A stretch of 5,177 nt of DNA, from assembly GCA_003501835.1 (NCBI GenBank), contig DNOU01000176.1:2819-7995 (forward strand). Direction: 5' to 3'. The position numbers and the translations under genes are program-made. This document shows positions 1-5,177 of this stretch, piece by piece. Within the stretch, counting starts at the first letter, position 1; the number at the start of each line of letters is the position of its first letter. The notes beneath the pieces are model-generated. The model was not told the origin of the DNA. It ran no database searches and saw only the letters and a program-made list of their open reading frames with translations. The DNA is from Anaerolineaceae bacterium. Its GTDB lineage: Bacteria; Chloroflexota; Anaerolineae; Anaerolineales; Anaerolineaceae.

Positions 1-827
1 TGCACCCGGAAATGAGGATCCAGGTGGTGGAGAATCCCAGGCGCATAATTCCCGCAGGTTTGAATGCGGCAATCCGTGCTTCAAGTGGGGAAATCCTCAC
101 GCGTCTTGACGCTCATTCAATTCCAGCCGCCAATTACATTGAATTGAGCGTCCTTGCCCTGCTGGAAGGCAGGGGTCAGAATGTTGGGGGCGTGATTGAG
201 ATCAAACCCGGGGGTGATTCCTGGATTGCCCGATCCATCGCTGTGGCTGCTGCCCATCCCCTGGGTGTGGGTGATGCACGTTACCGCTGGGCAACCCAGG
301 CAGGACCTGCCGATACGGTGGCTTTTGGCACATTTTACCGGGAACTGTTTGAGCATATTGGCTATTATGATGAGACTTTGCTGATCAATGAGGACTACGA
401 GCTCAACACCCGCATTCGACGCAGCGGGGGGGTGATATGGGTCGATCCAGCGATCAAAGCAGTCTATTTTTCTCGCAGTGATCTTCGCTCACTGGCGAGG
501 CAATATTTCTCGTACGGTTATTGGAAATTCAAAATGCTCAAGCGCTATCCAGGATCACTCAGATGGCGCCAGGCTATACCTCCTTTGTTCGTGGCTGGCA
601 TTTTGATGTTATTATTATGCTCAGTCTTCTGGTCATTTGCACGGTTGCTGCTCGGATTAAGTCTGGGATTCTATCTTCTGGTGCTGCTGGCGGGTTCCAT
701 TGCGCCGGCCAGAAAGAAACAAGACAGTGGAATGCTGCTGGGAATACCGCTCGCGATCATGACCATGCACCTTTCCTGGGGTACCGGGTTTATTTGGAGT
801 TTGCTGCATGGGGGCAGCGCAAGATAA
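1..827 (+). CDS. ExoA-like family 2 glycosyltransferase, 5'-truncated by the window edge
   Basis: Probable membrane-associated GT2 enzyme that transfers a sugar from a nucleotide donor onto a lipid-linked glycan at the cytoplasmic face. The frame is open from base 3 (codons for H-P-E) into the ATG at 12, and the N-terminal strands of the GT-A fold are missing. The gene therefore starts left of the window and the ATG at 12 is an internal Met. Numbering from that Met: an NP..IIPAGLNAAI block (8-21) typical of ExoA-like proteins; D33-A-H35, the DxD-equivalent metal/nucleotide site; a DTVAFGTFYRE acceptor region (101-111); E127-D128, the likely catalytic-base motif (INEDYE); an ARQYFSYGYWK block (162-172). 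Hydrophobic stretches at about 188-209, 211-231 and 241-264 look like C-terminal membrane segments. Visible length is 274 codons against roughly 330 residues for ExoA-type proteins, so about 60 residues are probably missing. The sugar and linkage cannot be read from sequence. The TAA stop lies 3 nt before the next gene. Confidence 0.9.
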   Translation, partial: HPEMRIQVVENPRRIIPAGLNAAIRASSGEILTRLDAHSIPAANYIELSVLALLEGRGQNVGGVIEIKPGGDSWIARSIAVAAAHPLGVGDARYRWATQAGPADTVAFGTFYRELFEHIGYYDETLLINEDYELNTRIRRSGGVIWVDPAIKAVYFSRSDLRSLARQYFSYGYWKFKMLKRYPGSLRWRQAIPPLFVAGILMLLLCSVFWSFARLLLGLSLGFYLLVLLAGSIAPARKKQDSGMLLGIPLAIMTMHLSWGTGFIWSLLHGGSAR

Positions 828-830
828 AAA

Positions 831-2252
831 ATGGCTTTGGAAAATGGTAGCCTGCAATCTCGCTGGCGGCTGCGGAGTGGGGAACGCAAGTCGATTTTGG
901 TATTGGGTGATTTTATTGCTGCAGTGATTGCCCTCTTTATCTCGCTTTATTTTTGGGGACAGGCTGATTGGCTGGATTTTTCCTGGAGCTTCCTCAATCA
1001 GCGTATCCCCTTATGGTATTACCTGCTGCCCATCCTTTGGATCGCCCTGTTGATCGAAGTTTACGACCTGCATCGGGCGAATCACGTTATGGAAACAGTC
1101 AAAGGGATTGCCACGGCGGCGGGTCTTTCCCTGCTGCTTTATCTGATCATTTTCTTCGTCTCGGAATCCAATTCATTACCCCGAAAAGGGATCGCGATCT
1201 TCATCGTTGCCGCCACTGTGCTGACTTTTTCCTGGCGCATGCTTTACATCCGCATCTTCACCGCGCCTGCATTTACCCACCGTGCCCTGATAGTGGGCGC
1301 GGGCATTGCGGGCTCGGCTTTTTACCGCAGCTATCAGAAATTGCAGACAATTCCCTTGCATATCATCGGTTTTGTGGATGATGATCCTCAAAAGGCAGTC
1401 ATCACCGTGGAAGGTCTGCCTGTGCTGGGATCGGGAACCGACCTGCTTGAGATCATCGAGCGAAACCAGGTGACCGATGTCATCTTTGCCATTTCCGGTG
1501 ATTTGAACCCCGAATTGTTTCATTCGCTCCTGGAAGCAACGGAAAAGGGTGTGGAAATCTCATCTGTTCCGGTGCTTTATGAAGAACTCTTCGGCAGGGT
1601 ACCAATCTTCATTCTCCAATCCGATTGGATCTTGCGGTCTTTCATTGATCAAACCCACACGACTGGATTTTATGAGTCTACTAAAAGGCTGATCGATGTC
1701 CTGGGCAGCATCCTGGGATTGCTGGTTTTTATTCTCACCTTCCCGCTCTTTGGCCTGTTAACGCTGATCGATAGTGGAGCTCCCATCTTCTTTAAACAAG
1801 ATCGGGTTGGTCTGAATGGCAGACCGTTCACCATGTACAAGTACAGGACCATGGTCAAGGATGCAGATCGGGACGGAATTTCGCGATCTTCCCGGGAAAA
1901 AGATGAACGGGTGACCCGGGTGGGAAAATTGCTGCGTAAAAGTCATATGGATGAGCTCCCCCAGTTCTTTAACATCCTCAAGGGTGAAATGAGCATTGTG
2001 GGTCCGCGCAGTGAGCAGATTGAGCTGGTCAGCCAGTACCAGAAAGAGATTCCGTTTTACCGCGCCAGGCTTTTTGTCCGGCCGGGATTGACCGGTTGGG
2101 CACAGATCCATCAACGGTATGCTTCCAATGTCGCTGAAAATGGCATCAAACTTGAATATGATCTGTATTACATCAAGCACCGCAGCTTGATCCTGGATTT
2201 CACCATCATTCTTCGGACTGTGGGGGCAGTGATCGGGCTAAAAGGATTATAG
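831..2252 (+). CDS. Polyprenyl-phosphate sugar-1-phosphate transferase (WbaP/WcaJ-like, membrane-anchored)
   Basis: Predicted to start glycan assembly by moving a sugar-1-phosphate from a UDP-sugar to undecaprenyl phosphate in the inner membrane. The 473 residues fall in three parts. Four hydrophobic segments lie at about 21-41, 61-77, 93-110 and 120-140. A Rossmann-like domain follows, with VGAGIAG at 155-161 and FVDDDP at 181-186. The catalytic bacterial sugar transferase domain spans about 283-473. In it K285-R-L-I-D289 opens the domain, 291-313 is the expected re-entrant membrane helix with P305, then QDRVG (323-327), the D374-E375 dyad (catalytic in PglC-type enzymes) in DELPQFFN, GPRS (391-394), RPGLTGWAQI (417-426) and YDLYYIKH (443-450). 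Length and architecture match the long polyprenyl glycosylphosphotransferase family. The substrate is not predictable; glucose, galactose or a 6-deoxy amino sugar are all possible. The start lacks a strong ribosome site and sits 3 nt after the upstream stop, so coupled translation is likely. The usual GPRP motif is GPRS here. Confidence 0.94.
   Translation: MALENGSLQSRWRLRSGERKSILVLGDFIAAVIALFISLYFWGQADWLDFSWSFLNQRIPLWYYLLPILWIALLIEVYDLHRANHVMETVKGIATAAGLSLLLYLIIFFVSESNSLPRKGIAIFIVAATVLTFSWRMLYIRIFTAPAFTHRALIVGAGIAGSAFYRSYQKLQTIPLHIIGFVDDDPQKAVITVEGLPVLGSGTDLLEIIERNQVTDVIFAISGDLNPELFHSLLEATEKGVEISSVPVLYEELFGRVPIFILQSDWILRSFIDQTHTTGFYESTKRLIDVLGSILGLLVFILTFPLFGLLTLIDSGAPIFFKQDRVGLNGRPFTMYKYRTMVKDADRDGISRSSREKDERVTRVGKLLRKSHMDELPQFFNILKGEMSIVGPRSEQIELVSQYQKEIPFYRARLFVRPGLTGWAQIHQRYASNVAENGIKLEYDLYYIKHRSLILDFTIILRTVGAVIGLKGL
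2241..2246 (+). promoter_or_regulatory. Shine-Dalgarno site for the dehydratase gene
   Basis: AAAGGA lies 6 nt before the ATG at 2253, inside the last codons of the sugar transferase gene. It supports this ATG as the true start although there are no spare bases between the TAG stop (2250-2252) and the start codon. Confidence 0.7.
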
Positions 2253-4151
2253 ATGAGAGGCAAACCCGTTCTGCGCAACCGCACCCTTTTCTTCGTGGAT
2301 ATCATCCTCACTGCAGCGGCAGTTTTAGGTGGGTATGCCCTGCGTTTTGAGTTGGGAGCACAGTTTTACGATTACCTGCCTTCAGCTTACTGGATGATAG
2401 GCGCTGCGGTGGTCCTCAAACCGACCATTTATTACCTTTTTGGTATGTACCGGCGGATGTGGTCTTATGCCAGTATCAATGAACTGAAGTTGATCGTGGC
2501 AGCAGTGAGCACTGCGTCTGTGTTCACATCCATGACCGTGGTCATTCTGGCAGCTTTGAAAGCATTTACAGGCGTTCCCCGGAGTGTGCTGGTATTGGAT
2601 TGGCTGCTTTCGATCATTCTCATCGGCGGTTCCCGATTTATCATGCGCATGCTTTCGGAAACCACAGGTGCCGGATCAGGTGTGGGAATAAGTGGTCAGC
2701 TGCGCAAGGCTTTGATCGTCGGGGCAGGAGATGCCGGAGCTCTTGTGGTCAAGGAACTGCAGAAGAACCCGCAGCTGAATATGAAGGCGGTCGGGTTCCT
2801 GGATGACAACCCCGCCAAACAAAAACAGCAAATCTCTGGCGTACCGGTGATCGGCACTCTTAACGATATGAGCAAGGTACTCGAACACCAGCGGGTGGAT
2901 GAGGTGATCATCGCCATACCAAGCGCTGGCGGAAAAGTCATCCGCACCGTGGCAGATGTCTGCAGGTTGAAGGGGATACCATTCCGTACGATGCCCGGTA
3001 TTTATGAACTGATCGGCGGCAAGGTCAATATCAACCGCCTTCGCGAGGTGGATATTACCGACCTCTTGCGCCGTCAGCCCACGCATATGATGGAAGAAAA
3101 AGTGGGTTCAACCATTACCGGGAAAATGGTCATGGTCACCGGTGCGGGTGGATCCATCGGGCGTGAGCTGTGCCGTCAAATTGCACGCTGGGCGCCTTCG
3201 GGGTTGATCCTTCTTGGACATGGCGAGAACAGCATCTTTGAATCATTGATTGAAATCCAGGAGAGTTATCTCAATCTTCCCATCTTCCCGGTGATTGCCG
3301 ATATCCGCGACCTCCCGCGTTTGATGAGTGTTTTTGGCAGATTTAAGCCGGATGTGGTCTTTCATGCCGCGGCACACAAACATGTGCCCCTGATGGAAGT
3401 GAACGTTGATGAAGCGGTGACAAACAACGTGATGGGGACGCTCAATGTTGTCAGGGCATGCGAAGCCAACCAGGTTAAACGCCTGGTGATGATCTCGACC
3501 GACAAAGCCATCCGTCCGGCAAATATCATGGGCGCGACCAAGCGACTGGCAGAGATGATCGTGCTTGATGCTGCCAAAAGGACCGGTAATGCGTATTGCG
3601 TGGTGCGCTTTGGCAATGTTCTGGACAGCCGGGGGAGTGTGGTGCCGCTCTTCAAACGCCAGATCGCACGCGGGGGACCGATTACCATCACCCATCCAGA
3701 CATGGAGCGTTATTTTATGACCATTCCAGAGGCGGTTTACCTGGTGCTGCAGTCTGCTTCCATGGGCAACGGGGGTGAAACTTTCGTGCTCAATATGGGC
3801 CAGCAGGTGCGCATACAAAGCCTGGCAGAAGATTTGATCCGGCTTTCAGGGCTCGAACCCAACAAGGATATCGAAATTGTCTACACGGGCATCCGCCCAG
3901 GCGAAAAACTGAGCGAAGACCTGTGGGAAGGTGGAAATATGTTCCAACCCACAGATCACCCGGAAATCTACAAGTTTGACGATCCATCCAACCTGACCGG
4001 AAAAGAATTGGCTGAAAAAGTCGAGCAGCTGTTTGCCCTGGCGTCAGCATGTGATACGGGTGGGATCATTAACCTGGTGGATGAGACCATTCCTGGTTCT
4101 GCGGTTGCCACAACTCCACCCATTGAGCTGACTTCGATAGACCTGTTATGA
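2253..4151 (+). CDS. Membrane-anchored nucleotide-sugar 4,6-dehydratase (PglF/FlaA1/CapD type)
   Basis: Predicted NAD(P)-dependent enzyme that converts a UDP-HexNAc, most likely UDP-GlcNAc, to a 4-keto-6-deoxy sugar (bacillosamine, QuiNAc or FucNAc-type pathways). The 632 residues start with four membrane segments (about 11-30, 44-63, 80-103, 113-131). A first Rossmann domain has VGAGDAG at 156-162 and GFLDDNP at 181-187. The catalytic extended SDR domain begins near 292, with cofactor loop TGAGGSIG (296-303) and HAAAHKHVPLME (371-382). T416-D417-K418 and M426-x3-K430 reproduce the PglF arrangement, where Thr-Asp-Lys does the chemistry and Met replaces the usual SDR tyrosine. Further family blocks are VRFGNVLDSRGSV (460-472), HPDMERYFMT (481-490) and TGIRPGEKLSE (545-555). 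Full length for the long membrane subfamily, with no truncation. A dehydratase is better supported than an epimerase or simple oxidoreductase. The gene abuts the sugar transferase and overlaps the FemAB gene by 4 nt, implying one transcript. Confidence 0.93.
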   Translation: MRGKPVLRNRTLFFVDIILTAAAVLGGYALRFELGAQFYDYLPSAYWMIGAAVVLKPTIYYLFGMYRRMWSYASINELKLIVAAVSTASVFTSMTVVILAALKAFTGVPRSVLVLDWLLSIILIGGSRFIMRMLSETTGAGSGVGISGQLRKALIVGAGDAGALVVKELQKNPQLNMKAVGFLDDNPAKQKQQISGVPVIGTLNDMSKVLEHQRVDEVIIAIPSAGGKVIRTVADVCRLKGIPFRTMPGIYELIGGKVNINRLREVDITDLLRRQPTHMMEEKVGSTITGKMVMVTGAGGSIGRELCRQIARWAPSGLILLGHGENSIFESLIEIQESYLNLPIFPVIADIRDLPRLMSVFGRFKPDVVFHAAAHKHVPLMEVNVDEAVTNNVMGTLNVVRACEANQVKRLVMISTDKAIRPANIMGATKRLAEMIVLDAAKRTGNAYCVVRFGNVLDSRGSVVPLFKRQIARGGPITITHPDMERYFMTIPEAVYLVLQSASMGNGGETFVLNMGQQVRIQSLAEDLIRLSGLEPNKDIEIVYTGIRPGEKLSEDLWEGGNMFQPTDHPEIYKFDDPSNLTGKELAEKVEQLFALASACDTGGIINLVDETIPGSAVATTPPIELTSIDLL

Positions 4152-5143
4152 AGGCTTCTCTCCAAGAGTGGAAGGAATATCTCAGTCAGTTCCCCAATGC
4201 GCACATTCTCCAAAGTGGTGAGTGGGGAGAGTTGAAATCCAGGTTCGGATGGCAGTCGGAACGTATTATTTCCAACGGTATTGGGGCACAAATCCTTTAT
4301 CGCCGGCTTCCGGCGGGATACCACATCGGCTATATTGCCAAAGGCCCGGTAGGGGGAGAGATCGGGATCCTTCAGGATGAGATCGACCGTCTCAGCCGGG
4401 CTCTCCATACCATATTCCTCAAACTTGAACCGGATGGCTGGCTGGAGGTCAGCCCAGAATCGTCTATCGCGGGTATTTCCTGGCAGGTTTCCAGACCCAT
4501 TCAACCTCAGCGAACAGTCGTCGTGTCTCTCGATGGGTCACCGGAAGATATTCTGGCACGCATGAAGCAGAAAACCCGTTATAACATCCGGCTGGCAGAA
4601 AAGAAGGGCGTCACCGTAAGTTCAGATTCGGACCTGGCTGCTTTTTATGCCATGATGAAGACCACCGGTGCACGAGACCGGTTTGGGGTTCATTCAATGG
4701 CTTATTACCAGGCAGCATATGATCTGTTTCATCCGCTCGGACAATGTGAGCTCTTTACCGCCAGGGTGGAAAATAAACCGCTGGCTGCGTTGATGGTTTT
4801 TGTTCGTGGAGAAACAGCCTGGTACATGTACGGGGCTTCCACCGATGAATTGCGCAACCTGATGCCCACTTACCTGCTTCAATGGCAGGCGATGCTCTGG
4901 GCGAAAGCCAGAGGCTGCCTGATGTATGACCTGTGGGGAATTCCGGATTTGGACGAGGAAGAGCTCGAAGAGAATTTTGTCCAGAAAGAAAGTCACCAGG
5001 GATTGTGGGGCGTATACCGCTTCAAACGTGGTTTTGGAGGACAGGTCCGACGCAGTCTTGGGGCAGCGGACAGGGTGTACAAACCCTTGCTTTACAGAGC
5101 ATACCAGCAGGTGTTGAAAGCCCGCGGGGGAAGTGAAGAATGA
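4148..5143 (+). CDS. FemA/FemB-family aminoacyltransferase (peptidoglycan-bridge or glycan-modifying)
   Basis: Predicted cytoplasmic transferase that uses an aminoacyl-tRNA, or possibly another activated amino acid, to acylate a cell-envelope precursor. The classical FemX/A/B role is building the interpeptide bridge on lipid II. The 331 residues fit two GNAT-like halves without the long coiled-coil arm of staphylococcal FemA. Visible family blocks are ILQSGEWGELKSRFGW (20-35), ILARMKQKTRYNIRLAEKKGV (about 135-155), GARDRFGVHS (184-193), YMYGAS (236-241), MYDLWGIPD (259-267) and GLWGVYRFKRGFGG (285-298), the last being the strongest signature. No signal peptide or membrane segment is seen. The ATG overlaps the upstream TGA as ATGA and no Shine-Dalgarno is evident, so translation probably depends on ribosomes finishing the dehydratase. 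Its place beside sugar genes leaves two readings: peptidoglycan bridge formation, or aminoacylation of the polysaccharide. Specificity cannot be read from the sequence. Confidence 0.9.
   Translation: MKASLQEWKEYLSQFPNAHILQSGEWGELKSRFGWQSERIISNGIGAQILYRRLPAGYHIGYIAKGPVGGEIGILQDEIDRLSRALHTIFLKLEPDGWLEVSPESSIAGISWQVSRPIQPQRTVVVSLDGSPEDILARMKQKTRYNIRLAEKKGVTVSSDSDLAAFYAMMKTTGARDRFGVHSMAYYQAAYDLFHPLGQCELFTARVENKPLAALMVFVRGETAWYMYGASTDELRNLMPTYLLQWQAMLWAKARGCLMYDLWGIPDLDEEELEENFVQKESHQGLWGVYRFKRGFGGQVRRSLGAADRVYKPLLYRAYQQVLKARGGSEE
5129..5136 (+). promoter_or_regulatory. Shine-Dalgarno site for the downstream gene
   Basis: GGAAGTGA matches the extended ribosome-binding consensus GGAGGTGA at 7 of 8 bases. 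The purine core ends 6 nt before the ATG at 5140. It lies in the last codons of the FemAB gene and supports the ATG in the ATGA overlap as a real start. Confidence 0.6.
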
Positions 5144-5177
5144 CCGGTCTTCACTACTGTCTGAAATGCGGCACCCG
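5140..5177 (+). CDS. Start of an unidentified protein with an N-terminal CxxCG zinc-ribbon motif, truncated
   Basis: The ATG overlaps the FemAB stop codon by 4 nt (ATGA), and a good ribosome-binding site lies at 5129-5136. Only 13 residues are visible: MTGLHYCLKCGT followed by Arg, whose codon is cut after CG but is Arg whatever base follows. The C-x2-C-G pattern right at the N-terminus is the first half of a zinc ribbon. Nudix hydrolases with an N-terminal zinc ribbon often begin this way, but so do many other small zinc-ribbon proteins, so that identity is only a guess. The tight overlap suggests membership in the same operon. Confidence 0.6.
   Translation, partial: MTGLHYCLKCGT

Noticed and set aside
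12..14. ATG as the start of the glycosyltransferase
   Set aside because: The same frame is open upstream to base 3, and a start here would remove the first strands of the GT-A fold. It is an internal methionine.
968..1381. 137-codon + strand open frame in another phase
   Set aside because: It overlaps the sugar transferase gene, and its His/Pro/Arg-rich composition is typical of a frame-shifted reading of membrane-protein codons.
1891..1920. Two CCCGGG palindromes about 20 nt apart
   Set aside because: They lie in coding sequence with no further repeat structure and are expected by chance at this base composition.
1758..2180. 140-codon minus-strand open frame
   Set aside because: It is antisense to the most conserved part of the sugar-phosphate transferase. 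Conservation on the + strand explains the open frame.
3243..3818. 191-codon open frame on the minus strand
   Set aside because: It lies wholly inside the conserved catalytic domain of the dehydratase, its translation is His/Arg-rich with no recognisable motif, and it has no start context or partner genes. It is a codon-bias shadow.
4043..4148. C-terminal tail of the dehydratase as a possible added functional segment
   Set aside because: Related long dehydratases also end with a weakly conserved stretch after the last helix. This one has no motif, repeat or membrane segment.
4301..4315. Perfect inverted repeat CGCCGG-CTT-CCGGCG, a possible terminator hairpin
   Set aside because: It is only 6 bp, sits inside the FemAB reading frame (encoding part of YRRLPAG) and has no following T-tract. 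Chance or codon use is enough to explain it.
3968..4504. 178-codon open frame on the minus strand spanning the dehydratase/FemAB junction
   Set aside because: It is antisense to two well-supported genes, its protein has no family resemblance, and it would need its own promoter inside coding sequence.
4946..4982. Acidic run near residues 267-275 of the FemAB protein
   Set aside because: It directly follows the conserved DLWGIPD block and precedes the conserved GLWGVYRFKRGFGG block, so it is most simply an ordinary surface loop of the family.

Overview
The window is a dense run of genes on the + strand that look like a surface- or exo-polysaccharide biosynthesis operon. Four genes are visible in full or in large part, and the first codons of a fifth are cut off by the right edge. 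Spacing is minimal throughout (+3, 0, -4 and -4 nt). There is no intergenic stretch long enough for a promoter or terminator, no RNA gene, no mobile element and no CRISPR array. Base composition is about half G+C and looks even across the genes, so nothing points to recent insertion. The protein styles (ExoA-like GT2, long membrane-anchored sugar transferase, FlaA1/CapD-type dehydratase, stand-alone FemAB protein with a YRFKRGFGG block) suggest an environmental bacterium, probably Chloroflexota and perhaps class Anaerolineae. That assignment is an impression from the proteins, not a search result.

Layout: (1) positions 1-827, an ExoA-like family 2 glycosyltransferase missing its N-terminus. 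(2) 831-2252, a polyprenyl-phosphate sugar-1-phosphate transferase with an N-terminal membrane and Rossmann module, expected to load the first sugar onto undecaprenyl phosphate. (3) 2253-4151, a membrane-anchored nucleotide-sugar 4,6-dehydratase of the PglF/FlaA1/CapD type, expected to make a UDP-4-keto-6-deoxy sugar. (4) 4148-5143, a FemA/FemB-family aminoacyltransferase. (5) 5140 to the edge, the first 13 codons of a protein that opens with a CxxCG zinc-knuckle motif.

Working model (inference): the dehydratase makes a 4-keto-6-deoxy nucleotide sugar. After further enzymes not seen here (for example an aminotransferase and an acetyltransferase), the sugar is transferred to undecaprenyl phosphate by the product of gene 2 and extended by GT2 enzymes such as gene 1. 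The FemAB protein may add an amino acid to the glycan or to peptidoglycan precursors.

I found no clear evidence of an undescribed system. The points most worth a second look are the FemAB gene translationally tied to the sugar genes, and the tandem pair of enzymes sharing the same membrane-plus-Rossmann front half on two different catalytic domains.
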